In this document: piece by piece, positions 9,085 to 16,869 of the stretch
How positions within the stretch are numbered: position 1 is the first letter of the stretch
Layout: the number at the start of each line of letters is the position of its first letter
Assembly (NCBI GenBank): GCA_963665265.2
Contig: CAXXHQ010000001.1
Span: 806,001-870,000 of the forward strand
From: CAXXHQ01 sp963665265
Lineage (GTDB): Bacteria; Planctomycetota; Planctomycetia; Pirellulales; Thermoguttaceae
Length of the DNA stretch: 64,000 nt
Direction: 5' to 3'
Program-made: the position numbers and the translations under genes
The notes under the pieces: generated by a model
Databases searched by the model: none
Told to the model about the DNA's origin: nothing
Seen by the model: the letters and a program-made list of their open reading frames with translations, nothing else

Positions 9085-9120
9085 AAAAGACGCGTGCCCA
9101 AGCGCGTCTTTTTATTTTAT
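9085..9120 (+). terminator. rho-independent terminator of the diadenylate cyclase gene
   Basis: A perfect 10-bp stem (9085-9094 with 9103-9112) with an 8-base loop runs into a T-rich tract, 33 bases after the stop codon. Confidence 0.9.
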
Positions 9121-9166
9121 TCAGGGCAAATCCTTGAACCGCTCTTCTTCTCCGTAGTGATTAGTC

Positions 9167-10003
9167 ATGTCAAATCTGTTATTTCCCCCGCGAATTCATG
9201 TTCTACTTGCAAAGGAAGCTCGTGTGGGGCTCGTCATTCGACGTGGTCCCTCGAAACAGGTTGCTACCTTCCGTTGGAATCGCGATACCGACGAATTTCA
9301 ACTCGGTCAGTGGTTGAAGGGCCGCATCTATGAACGACGTTGTGATATTTCGCCTGACGGAAAGTACTGGGTCTATTTCGCCATGAACGGAAAGCGGAAT
9401 ACGGAGACGAAAGGCTCTTGGACCGCTGTGTCGAAAACCCCCTACTTAAAAGCATTGGCGCTTTTCGGGAAAGGTGATTGCTGGTATGGCGGAGGGCTTT
9501 GGATTAACGCCAATACTTATTGCCTCAACGAAAGTTTCGTCAGTAAACATTTTCTGATTCGAGATTGCAATCTAGTGCGGCGCAACAAGACTCGCCAAAT
9601 ATCCCATAGATTCGGCGGTGAATGTCCAGGATTGTATTATCCGCGTTTGGCCCTCGACGGTTGGACGCTCTTAGAAGAGGAAATTCACGATGCGCAAAGA
9701 TGCTGCAACGTATTTGAAAAAGACATTTTCGCCGGTTGGATACTGCGAAAATACGCCCACGCAGACAACTCTCGATCAGATAAAGGCTGCTATTGGGATG
9801 AGCATGAACTGATTCATAAGGAGACCCAAAAATTCCTCGGTTTTCCTCATTGGGAGTGGGCTGATCGGGATCGAGACCGATTAGTCTGGGCGACAAACGG
9901 AAAGCTTTTCGCGGCCAACCTAACAACTACCGGCATGGAAAACGAAACGGAGTTGCATGATTTTTCTAATATCAAGTTCAAACCTCTTCACGCTCCTTAT
10001 TGA
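9167..10003 (+). CDS. conserved hypothetical protein, beta-propeller-like
   Basis: A 278-residue cytoplasmic protein without signal peptide or membrane segment. Repeating short strands rich in aromatic residues (CDISPDGKYWVYFAMNGK, SWTAVSKTPYLKALALF, GDCWYGGGLWI, GFPHWEWADRDRDRLVWA, GKLFAANL) suggest a beta-propeller-like fold. I recall similar uncharacterised proteins in unrelated bacteria but cannot name a family. The gene is visibly less GC-rich than its neighbours and is bounded upstream by a terminator, which fits acquisition as a single gene. No function is assigned. Confidence 0.75.
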   Translation: MSNLLFPPRIHVLLAKEARVGLVIRRGPSKQVATFRWNRDTDEFQLGQWLKGRIYERRCDISPDGKYWVYFAMNGKRNTETKGSWTAVSKTPYLKALALFGKGDCWYGGGLWINANTYCLNESFVSKHFLIRDCNLVRRNKTRQISHRFGGECPGLYYPRLALDGWTLLEEEIHDAQRCCNVFEKDIFAGWILRKYAHADNSRSDKGCYWDEHELIHKETQKFLGFPHWEWADRDRDRLVWATNGKLFAANLTTTGMENETELHDFSNIKFKPLHAPY

Positions 10004-10053
10004 AACAAAAAAACGAACCTAGCATTTGAATTCCTTGCGCCCTGCCCCCTCCC

Positions 10054-10746
10054 CTACGGTCGATCCATCACCAGATCGATCGAGAACCGCGAGTTGGGAA
10101 GGTTGTTCTTCACGACCGGCGCGGCTTGAATCACCACCATTCCGCTCGGCTTTCCGCCGCTCTGCATTCCCTCGTACACCAGTCGGCTCGGTTCGTTGTT
10201 CGGCCGGCGAACGTATCCGTACTGCGACGTAATCATGCCGATCAATTGCCGGGGATCGCCGGTCGTTCCGCGAAAAGTGATTCGTCGCACTTGCTGCGAA
10301 GCGTCGAAATAATAGGTCAGCGCGCCGGCCAAATCGGTCGCATCGGAACCAGTGACCAAGGGAACTCGATACCCATGTAAGTGTAGCTGGGCGAGATCGG
10401 TCGAGACGCGGGGCCAGCGTTGCAAGACCCAGGCCGGCGCCACGTCGAAGCGGATCGCTTCGGTCATTTGCGGCAGCGGGGCGGCCGCGATGGAAGCGAC
10501 CGCCGGATTCGAGTCGGGATAATAGGCCGTCACTTCGGTCGGCGTCAATGAAGAAACGTTCGACGTGATGGCGACGGGGTCGTCCAACCCCAAGCCCGCT
10601 CGAATCTTCGCCTGCTTCCAAACTTCGCCGAAGCGAATCATGCTGATCGGACCGCCGAAGGCCGCTAACAAAAGCAACGCCGCCCAAAAAGCTGTTTTTT
10701 TGAGTCCGCCTGCCGTTTTTTGCTGCGATTGAGCCGCGTCCGCCAT
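10054..10746 (-). CDS. membrane-anchored hypothetical protein
   Basis: A 230-residue protein with one N-terminal membrane helix (about residues 18-37, KKTAFWAALLLLAAFGGPISM) after a short cytoplasmic head. The remainder is presumably outside the cytoplasm. It contains LQRWPRVSTDLAQLHLHGYRVPLVTG, a hydrophilic strand-rich segment and a C-terminal FSIDLVMDRP. The start has GAGG 7 bases upstream. No domain is recognised. It probably follows the 10976-11818 gene on the same strand, across a 230-base spacer that contains a C-tract repeat. Confidence 0.7.
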   Translation of the reverse strand: MADAAQSQQKTAGGLKKTAFWAALLLLAAFGGPISMIRFGEVWKQAKIRAGLGLDDPVAITSNVSSLTPTEVTAYYPDSNPAVASIAAAPLPQMTEAIRFDVAPAWVLQRWPRVSTDLAQLHLHGYRVPLVTGSDATDLAGALTYYFDASQQVRRITFRGTTGDPRQLIGMITSQYGYVRRPNNEPSRLVYEGMQSGGKPSGMVVIQAAPVVKNNLPNSRFSIDLVMDRP

Positions 10747-10924
10747 AATCTCGCCTCGTCACTTCCCGATTATCGGCGGATCGAATGCGACGAACCGCCG
10801 TTTCTTCGCGGAGAAAGAGTCCGCGCTATCAGGTAGTTATCGGCGAAACAAAACGCTAAAGAAATATTGGTGAAAGAACGACGGCAGGGTCAAGCCGATC
10901 GGCGAGACCGTTTTTCCCGTCGAA

Positions 10925-10973
10925 ACCGGCATCTTCGCCCCTACGCCCTATGCCCCACGCCCTAATCCCTGCA
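10925..10973. repeat. CCCTA-type dispersed intergenic repeat
   Basis: A C-tract repeat built from units like GCCCTA/TCCCTA, directly after the 10976-11818 gene. Related copies lie near 11852-11880, 19535-19566, 29967-29985, 32453-32485 and 33353-33376. Confidence 0.6.
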
Positions 10974-10975
10974 TT

Positions 10976-11818
10976 CTATTTAACGATTTCTTCGGTAAAA
11001 CGGTTTAGGTAATGAATACTGCTTGCCTCGCCGCGAAAACCGACGACGTGTTTATCGACATCCATCTTTTGGCCGACGACTCGCCCTGCGGCAATGTCGA
11101 ACCGCACGTTTCCGGCGCTCTGCTTTTGAATGACTTGCGACTCGAGCGACGGATCGGTGATGGGGGTCATAATTTGCGTCTCGACATGAATGACCGCCAC
11201 GCCCGACTTCACCTCATCGAGTTTATACAACTGGATGGCCTTGATTTTCTTCACGCCGCCCGTCGGCAGAGGAATATCGATGTCGTTCGGCTCGCTCCAG
11301 GTCGTTCCCACGGCCACGGCCTTTTCGGGCAAGGGCATCGTCACTTCGCCGTCCTGATTGGCCGCGTTTTGCGATTTCTTTTTCAAACGTTCGCGCGATA
11401 AAACCTTCCCTTGCGGGCTTAACGTCAACCGGGTCAACGGAACTCCGACCGAAGCGGCGGCGTCCTCAAAACCGACGGGCGCCTTTTTGTCGGTCTTGCT
11501 GTCGTAACGCAGTTCGGCGCTTCCCGACATCTTCTGCGTCATGACGACCGACTCGACGGAATGCTCAAACGTCATTGAGCCGTCGGGCTTAACCTCTAAG
11601 ACCTTCCATACTTTGACCGATTCGCTCGTCGTCTTGGCCGTCTGCGTCACGCCCGAGACGGTGGTTCGAATCTCGGTCAATTGCGAAACGTCCCAGCGCA
11701 GCGTCTCATTCGGCTGGAATTTATAGCGAAGGGTATAGGTCGCCGCGTCGTCGGCCTGGGCCGATCCGACGAAAGAAACCGCCGCCGCCAAAACAAAGAA
11801 TAATCCGTTGCGTATCAT
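10976..11818 (-). CDS. secreted hypothetical protein (DUF6263-like)
   Basis: A 280-residue protein with a cleavable signal peptide (MIRNGLFFVLAAAVSFVGSAQA). The mature part looks all-beta: TYTLRYKFQPNETLRWDVSQ, a central threonine- and serine-rich segment, PLPEKAVAVGTTWSEP and a late GVAVIHVETQIMT. This resembles the DUF6263-like secreted proteins of Planctomycetes; I make that assignment from memory only. AAGGG lies about 9 bases before the start. The upstream gene on the same strand is NAD kinase, separated by a dispersed repeat. No function is assigned. Confidence 0.7.
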   Translation of the reverse strand: MIRNGLFFVLAAAVSFVGSAQADDAATYTLRYKFQPNETLRWDVSQLTEIRTTVSGVTQTAKTTSESVKVWKVLEVKPDGSMTFEHSVESVVMTQKMSGSAELRYDSKTDKKAPVGFEDAAASVGVPLTRLTLSPQGKVLSRERLKKKSQNAANQDGEVTMPLPEKAVAVGTTWSEPNDIDIPLPTGGVKKIKAIQLYKLDEVKSGVAVIHVETQIMTPITDPSLESQVIQKQSAGNVRFDIAAGRVVGQKMDVDKHVVGFRGEASSIHYLNRFTEEIVK

Positions 11819-11851
11819 GATCGAATCCCTTCGTCCTTATATTACTTTATT

Positions 11852-11882
11852 CCTAGCCCTATCCCTTAATCCCTAGCCCCTT
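11852..11882. repeat. CCCTA-type dispersed repeat overlapping the nadK stop
   Basis: The copy reads as repeated CCTAGCCCTA / TCCCTTAATCCCTAG units. The stop codon of the NAD kinase gene (minus strand) lies inside it. Confidence 0.6.
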
Positions 11883-12745
11883 TTCAAGCTTCCGCTCCAG
11901 CCAAGTTTTTCGCGGAGCGTGCGGTAGTATCCATGCTTCGGGCCGACGATTAATTTGAACTTCGATTTCGCCGCCGCAACTCGCACTCGATCGCCGGGCT
12001 GAAGCTCGGCGAGGACTCGACCGTCAATCACGGCCGACGTGCCTGGATTCATCTCGACGACTTCAAGTTCGTAAACCCGATCCGCCGAATCGACGACCGG
12101 ACGATGCGTTAACGCGTGCGGTCCGACCGGAACCAAGGCGAACGCCTGCATGCTTTGACGCAAGATCGGCCCGCCCGCCGACAGGCTATGCGCCGTCGAA
12201 CCGACCGGCGTGGCCACTATCAAACCGTCGCAACTGTAGGTCGTGGCGAACTCGTCATCGACGAAGAGATTCAGCGAGATGATCGAAAAAGGCGGACCGG
12301 CTAAAACGGCCAACTCATTCAATCCCAATTGCCGCACCAGCTCTTTGCCGTTTCGCAAAACCGCTGCCTCGAACATTAAATGCTCGACGACTTTCGCGGC
12401 CCCGCTCCGATAATCGGAAAGAAGCTCGACCAATTCGTCGGGCTGAACGTTGGCCAAGTAGCCAAGGCGACCAAGATTGACCGCCGCGACAGGTAGTTGG
12501 CGAACGCCCATCTGATGCGCCGCCCGAAGAATCGAGCCGTCGCCGCCGAGTACGATCACTAAATCGGCCTCGACGGAAGAGAGGTCTTTCGCGCCGGTAA
12601 AATCGCTGAAAACGACCTCAACCTGCGACTCGACTTGGGCACGCAACCGCTCGGCCTCTTCAAGGACCGTCGGTTTTCCGGCAAAGCCCAGAAGAATCGC
12701 TCTAAGTCGTTCGCCGCGCTGATTTTTCCCGTTCGTAATGTCCAT
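11873..12745 (-). CDS. nadK: NAD kinase
   Basis: Phosphorylates NAD to NADP with ATP or polyphosphate. LGGDGSIL is the kinase signature, NLGRLGYLANV is the NLG.LGFL motif, and DGLIVATPVGSTAHSLSAGGPI is the second conserved block. The last of these normally reads GSTAY and here has His. The frame is open to 12919, but the region between has no conserved sequence. ATG 12745 (MDITNGKNQRGERLRAILLGFAG) matches the usual start and gives 290 residues. A polyphosphate kinase/phosphatase cluster occurs elsewhere in the window but not next to it. Confidence 0.93.
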   Translation of the reverse strand: MDITNGKNQRGERLRAILLGFAGKPTVLEEAERLRAQVESQVEVVFSDFTGAKDLSSVEADLVIVLGGDGSILRAAHQMGVRQLPVAAVNLGRLGYLANVQPDELVELLSDYRSGAAKVVEHLMFEAAVLRNGKELVRQLGLNELAVLAGPPFSIISLNLFVDDEFATTYSCDGLIVATPVGSTAHSLSAGGPILRQSMQAFALVPVGPHALTHRPVVDSADRVYELEVVEMNPGTSAVIDGRVLAELQPGDRVRVAAAKSKFKLIVGPKHGYYRTLREKLGWSGSLKRG

Positions 12746-12951
12746 GAATGGGATGATAGCGGAAAAACGACTCCCCCGACAAGGGTTTTCAGAGGAGAAC
12801 CGAGAATAAAGCCTGAAATCGAGCGTAGTTACGGCTTTTCGGGGCGGTCGTCGTTGAGAGGCTAAACGGAAAGGCGCTACTTGAATTCGCTTTTTGTTTA
12901 ACATATACACACGTTTCAAGCTTGTTCTCCTCCTCGCATCCTTTCCAAAGT

Positions 12952-12979
12952 TTGACTTTTTCGCCGGGCGTTGTAAAAT
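12952..12979 (+). promoter_or_regulatory. candidate sigma-70 promoter of the toxin-antitoxin operon
   Basis: TTGACT (12952-12957), a 16-base spacer and TAAAAT (12974-12979) precede the BrnT-like gene by about 45 bases. The -10 box lies inside the first inverted repeat described next. Confidence 0.6.
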
Positions 12980-13005
12980 ATTACAACGATCGATTCATTC
13001 GATCG
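12969..13005. promoter_or_regulatory. paired operator-like inverted repeats before the toxin-antitoxin genes
   Basis: Two perfect palindromes are adjacent. The first is CGTTGTAA-AATA-TTACAACG (12969-12988). The second is CGATCGA-TTCAT-TCGATCG (12987-13005). The first covers the -10 box and the second the likely start of transcription, as expected for autoregulation by the XRE antitoxin. Confidence 0.65.
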
Positions 13006-13022
13006 CCGCCGGTTATCCGACA

Positions 13023-13301
13023 ATGCCGCAGTTTATTTGGGATTTAGAAGACGATCCGATTGGCAACGTTCGGCATATCGCCGAGCACGACGTAACGCCC
13101 GACGAAGTGGAAGAGATTCTCAACGATCGGCAAAGCCGGACCGCGCAAAGCAGATCGACGGGGCGCCCCATTACGTTTGGCTGGACGTCGCAAGGCCGGT
13201 ACTTGGCGGTCGTTTGGGAATTGATCAACGACGATCCGCCGGCAATATATCCGATTACGGCCTATCCAGCGTCGGAACCAGGCGCATCGAGGCGACTATG
13301 A
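13023..13301 (+). CDS. BrnT-like toxin of a type II toxin-antitoxin pair
   Basis: A 92-residue protein resembling the BrnT/RelE-like ribonuclease toxins: FIWDLEDDPIGNVRHIAEHDVTPDEVEEIL, GRPITFGWTSQGRYLAVVWEL and the terminal IYPITAYPAS. The family normally has WDxxK..N..KHG.. at the N-terminus, so this is a divergent relative. The frame is open upstream, but ATG 13023 starts at the conserved region and lies just past the operator repeats. The stop overlaps the next start by four bases (ATGA), so the two genes are translationally coupled. RNase activity is inferred only. Confidence 0.75.
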   Translation: MPQFIWDLEDDPIGNVRHIAEHDVTPDEVEEILNDRQSRTAQSRSTGRPITFGWTSQGRYLAVVWELINDDPPAIYPITAYPASEPGASRRL

Positions 13302-13669
13302 GTTCAAAACCAGACCGCGTTCGCAAACAGCTTGATCGCACTCCGGAACGGCAGCGCGAGTTGGAGAAGATTCGCGCTCAATTTCAGAAGAACCGCCCAA
13401 GCTTAGACGAACTGATCGCGGAAGGGGACGTATTGGAAGTCGTTTCGCAGGGCGAGTATTTGGACTTGCACGAAATGCTTGCCGCCTTGAAATCCCGACG
13501 TGAAAGCGAAAAGCTCAGTCTGAGCGACGTGGCCGAGCGATGCGGGATGGATAAAGCGGCGCTCAGCCGATTGGAAAACGGCGTCTATCTCAACCCGACC
13601 GTCGATACGATTTATCGGTACGCCAACGCTCTCGGCGTCGAAATTGGTTTTTGCTTGAAAAGCTCTTAA
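13298..13669 (+). CDS. XRE-family antitoxin/transcriptional regulator
   Basis: A 123-residue protein. The N-terminal half is charged and helical (KQLDRTPERQRELEKIRAQFQ). The C-terminal half has a Cro/C1-type helix-turn-helix: LKSRRESEKLSLSDVAERCGMDKAALSRLENG.YLNPTVDTIYRYANALG. Antitoxins of this XRE type pair with RelE/HigB-like or BrnT-like toxins; here the partner is the overlapping upstream gene. In a classical BrnTA pair the antitoxin BrnA has a different fold, so this is a hybrid arrangement. It probably binds the palindromes at 12969-13005. Confidence 0.85.
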   Translation: MSSKPDRVRKQLDRTPERQRELEKIRAQFQKNRPSLDELIAEGDVLEVVSQGEYLDLHEMLAALKSRRESEKLSLSDVAERCGMDKAALSRLENGVYLNPTVDTIYRYANALGVEIGFCLKSS

Positions 13670-13688
13670 CTCTCACCGCAACGGAGCG

Positions 13689-15623
13689 TTACGCCTTCTG
13701 CAAGCTTCGCGGAACGCCGGAGCCTGCGGCGGGACGAGGTTTCGCTTTGGCCATTTCGTGACAAGCGCGGACCATTCCCTCCACGTTCAACCCGAGGTCG
13801 GCCATCAATTCGGCTCGGCCGCCGTGTTCGACGAATGCGTCTGGCACGCCCAAGCGACGAATCCGACTCGTGTTCACGCCAGCCTCGTTGGCCGCTTCCA
13901 GAACCGCACTACCGAATCCGCCCATCAGCGCGCCTTCTTCGACCGTGATGACGAACGGCGCCTCGCGAACGACTTGCGCGATCGCCGCCGTATCGAGCGG
14001 TTTGACGAATCGCGCGTTGACGACGCCGACGTCCAAACCGTCTTCGCTCAAGCGTTCCGCCGCTTCGACGCAATCGGTAAAGAGCGTGCCGCAAGCGATG
14101 AGCATGCCGTCTTTTCCCCGGCGATGAATTTCCGCTTTGCCCAAAACAAGCGGGACCGCCGCGCGATCGATCGTTTCGGCCTCCTCTTTCGGATAGCGAA
14201 TGGCCGAAGGGCCGTCGAGCTTCAAAGCGAGATCGATCATCGGCCCGACGTCCGAAGCGTCACCCGGCGCCATGACCGTCATGTTCGGCAACGGACGCAA
14301 GAACGTCAAATCGAAGGCGCCGTGATGAGTGGGACCGTCGGGACCGACGATTCCCGCCCGATCCAAGAGCAACGTCACCGGCAAGTTTTGCAGGGCGAGC
14401 TCTTGGAAAATCTGATCGTAACTACGCTGCATAAACGTGCTATAGATGGCGACGAACGGACGGAGTCCCGACTTGGCCAAGCCGGCCGCAAACGCGACGG
14501 CATGCGATTCGCAAATGCCGACGTCGAAAAAACGATCAGGAAACTCGTCGCGAATCGGCTCGAACATCGTGCCTTGGCACATCGCCGCCGTTATGGCTAC
14601 GACGCGTTCGTCTTCACGCATTCGCGCCAACAGGGCGTCACGAACCGTTTGCGTATAAGCTTCGCCTTTGCTCGTTTTAATCTGAACGACTTTGCCGTCG
14701 CGACGAACGAACGGGGCTGGAGCGTGGAACGTCGTAGGGTCTTCTTCGGCCGGCTCGAAACCGTGCCCCTTCTTCGTCACGACATGCAACAACACCGGGC
14801 CGTCAAGTTCTTTCGCCAAAGCCAGATATTTTTGCATTTGCGGTATGTTGTGCCCGTCGACCGGGCCGACGTAGCGAAATCCCAACTCCTCGAAGAACAT
14901 TCCGCCGACCAACCCCGCCTTGACCGCGTCTTTCACTTGCAAGAGCAGGCGTTCGACCGGGTCGCCGATCATCGGCATCTTGGTCAACAGTTTTTGCACT
15001 TCGGTCTTGAAACCGGTATAGCGCGGATTCATCCGCAAACGGTCGAGCGATTCCCCCAATCCGCCCACTCGCGGGCAGATGGACATCTTGTTATCGTTCA
15101 AAATGACGATCAATTTTTTCTTGAGTCCGCCGGCGTTATTCATCGCCTCGAAGACGACGCCCGACGGAAACGCGCCGTCGCCGACGACGGCCACGGCATG
15201 ACGATTCTCGTTGGGCCGAACGAGGTCGTCGCCCGCTTTCAGGCCAAGTACGGTCGCCACGCTGCAACCGGCATGCCCCGTCATGAAAAGATCGTAGTCG
15301 CTTTCGGCGGGATTAGGGTAGCCCATCAGGCCCCCTTTCGCTCGCATCGAGGGAAACTCGTCGTAACGACCGGTCAGAAGCTTGTGCGCGTAGACCTGAT
15401 GCCCGGTGTCCCAAATAAGTCGATCTTTGCTGAAATCGAAGGTCGTATGCAGTGCGATGCTGAGCTCGACGACGCCGAGATTCGAAGCGAAATGAGCCGT
15501 TCGAGTGCAGGCCAATCGGCAAATGGCCTCGCGCATTTCCGCCGCTAGTTGATTCAGTTGCTTAGCGTCGAAGGTGCGAAGATCATGAGGCGAACGAATC
15601 GCGGCGAGCAAGTTGTCCATCAA
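13689..15623 (-). CDS. dxs: 1-deoxy-D-xylulose-5-phosphate synthase
   Basis: A thiamine-diphosphate enzyme that condenses pyruvate with glyceraldehyde 3-phosphate, the first step of the MEP isoprenoid pathway. At 644 residues it is full length. IWDTGHQVYAHKLLTGR, TGHAGCSVATVLGLK (TGHSSTS in E. coli), the ThDP motif GDGAFPSGVVFEAMNNAG..LIVILNDN, and DRAGIVGPDGPTHHGAFDLTFLR are intact. It overlaps the prenyl synthase gene by four bases, so the two are co-translated. The two products are consecutive parts of isoprenoid synthesis. A 596-codon open frame on the opposite strand is a shadow. Confidence 0.97.
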   Translation of the reverse strand: MMDNLLAAIRSPHDLRTFDAKQLNQLAAEMREAICRLACTRTAHFASNLGVVELSIALHTTFDFSKDRLIWDTGHQVYAHKLLTGRYDEFPSMRAKGGLMGYPNPAESDYDLFMTGHAGCSVATVLGLKAGDDLVRPNENRHAVAVVGDGAFPSGVVFEAMNNAGGLKKKLIVILNDNKMSICPRVGGLGESLDRLRMNPRYTGFKTEVQKLLTKMPMIGDPVERLLLQVKDAVKAGLVGGMFFEELGFRYVGPVDGHNIPQMQKYLALAKELDGPVLLHVVTKKGHGFEPAEEDPTTFHAPAPFVRRDGKVVQIKTSKGEAYTQTVRDALLARMREDERVVAITAAMCQGTMFEPIRDEFPDRFFDVGICESHAVAFAAGLAKSGLRPFVAIYSTFMQRSYDQIFQELALQNLPVTLLLDRAGIVGPDGPTHHGAFDLTFLRPLPNMTVMAPGDASDVGPMIDLALKLDGPSAIRYPKEEAETIDRAAVPLVLGKAEIHRRGKDGMLIACGTLFTDCVEAAERLSEDGLDVGVVNARFVKPLDTAAIAQVVREAPFVITVEEGALMGGFGSAVLEAANEAGVNTSRIRRLGVPDAFVEHGGRAELMADLGLNVEGMVRACHEMAKAKPRPAAGSGVPRSLQKA

Positions 15624-16516
15624 CGATTCCTTTCCAGGACGAAGCGGGCCAAAGCACGCAGTCCGACCGCCGCATCCCCAAAGGGAATCAAAGCGGTTAC
15701 GGCTTCCTCGATCAATTCTGCGGCGCGACGAACGCTTTGGTCAATACCAAGAAGGCCGGGAAACGTGAGTTTACCGCGCTCGGCGTCTTTCCCGACCTTT
15801 TTACCCATTTCTTCCTCACTGCTTCGCACGTCGAGCAGATCGTCCGTAATTTGAAACGCTAGACCGACTTTTCGGCCGTATAGATTAAGTATATCCAGAG
15901 ACGAAGACTGCGCCCCGGCGGAAAGCCCCCCTAGATGCAGGGAGACCTCGATCATTGCGCCAGTTTTCCTACGGTGAATGGCCTCTAAAAGTTCAATCCC
16001 CCCCGACAGTTGTGGAGCCGCCATATCGTCGGCCTGTCCCCCGACCAGCTTGCAACCGCCCGCCGCCTCGGCCAGCGACGCGCAACTCTGCGCCGCAACC
16101 GAATCAGGACGAACGTGCGCGGCCAAAGTCTCAAAGGCCAACGTCAGCAAGGCGTCGCCCGCCAAGATCGCCGTCGCCTCGTCAAACGCCTTGTGGCACG
16201 TCGGACGCCCTCGTCGTAGGTCGTCGTCATCCATCGCCGGCAGATCGTCGTGAATCAAAGAGTAGGCATGCACCATTTCGACGGCCGAGGCCGCGGGTAA
16301 TGCCGCTTCGATCGCGCCGCCGCACGCTTCCGCCGCCAACAGAACGAGCATCGGGCGCAAACGTTTGCCCGGGGCAAGCAAACTGTAACGCATGGCTTCG
16401 CGCAGTCGATCGGGGCATCCTTCGCCCATCGCCGAAAAGCGATCAAGAGCCGCTTCGATCGTCGGCAGCAATCGCCGACTGTGTTCGGAAAAAGAATCGC
16501 TGTGTTTTTCGCTCAT
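15620..16516 (-). CDS. ispA: polyprenyl (farnesyl/geranylgeranyl) diphosphate synthase
   Basis: Chain-elongating trans-prenyltransferase, 298 residues. The first Asp-rich motif is DDLPAMDDDDLRRGRPTCH and the second ITDDLLDVRSSEEEMGKKVGKD. The KRLRPMLVLLAAEACGG block that binds isopentenyl diphosphate is near residue 52. Product length, C15 or C20, cannot be told with certainty from the residues before the first motif. AAAGGA lies about 8 bases upstream of the ATG. It is followed by dxs with a four-base overlap and preceded by xseB, the frequent bacterial order. Confidence 0.94.
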   Translation of the reverse strand: MSEKHSDSFSEHSRRLLPTIEAALDRFSAMGEGCPDRLREAMRYSLLAPGKRLRPMLVLLAAEACGGAIEAALPAASAVEMVHAYSLIHDDLPAMDDDDLRRGRPTCHKAFDEATAILAGDALLTLAFETLAAHVRPDSVAAQSCASLAEAAGGCKLVGGQADDMAAPQLSGGIELLEAIHRRKTGAMIEVSLHLGGLSAGAQSSSLDILNLYGRKVGLAFQITDDLLDVRSSEEEMGKKVGKDAERGKLTFPGLLGIDQSVRRAAELIEEAVTALIPFGDAAVGLRALARFVLERNR

Positions 16517-16567
16517 GGCGCCGTCCTTTGCCGTCCCTGTTTCCCGTCCCCTGCCCTGCCCCCTGAC

Positions 16568-16822
16568 TTATTCTTCAAAAGGCTTCGTCGTCGGATTTCC
16601 ATCTTCATCGACGCCGCTAAGTAATTCGATTTTTCGCTCCGCGCGACGAAGTTGGTCAAACGCCTGCCGCAGCAAACCGACGCCCTCTTCATAGCGGGCG
16701 AGCGATTCTTCCAACCCGATTTCTCCGTCCTCCAAATCGTGTACGATCGCCTCCAACCGCGCAAGCGATTGCTCAAACGTCAACGTCGCGCCCGTCTCTT
16801 CCTTAAGCGCTTTCTTCGCCAT
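16568..16822 (-). CDS. xseB: exodeoxyribonuclease VII small subunit
   Basis: An 84-residue helical subunit that binds XseA. The family signature is TFEQSLARLEAIVHDLEDGEIGLEESLARYEEGVGLLRQAFDQLRRAE (residues about 15-62). A very good ribosome site (AAGGAGG, 7 bases) supports the ATG. XseA is not in the window. It sits between guaA and ispA, with short spacers of 47 and 51 bases, in what looks like one transcription unit. Confidence 0.94.
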   Translation of the reverse strand: MAKKALKEETGATLTFEQSLARLEAIVHDLEDGEIGLEESLARYEEGVGLLRQAFDQLRRAERKIELLSGVDEDGNPTTKPFEE

Positions 16823-16869
16823 ATGCCGCCTCCTTCATCCTTCCGCCCTCAGCCTTCATCCTTTTTATA

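Noticed and set aside
13758..15548. 596-codon open frame opposite dxs
   Set aside because: The opposite strand encodes a full Dxs; the frame has no conserved motif or ribosome site and the composition of a shadow frame.
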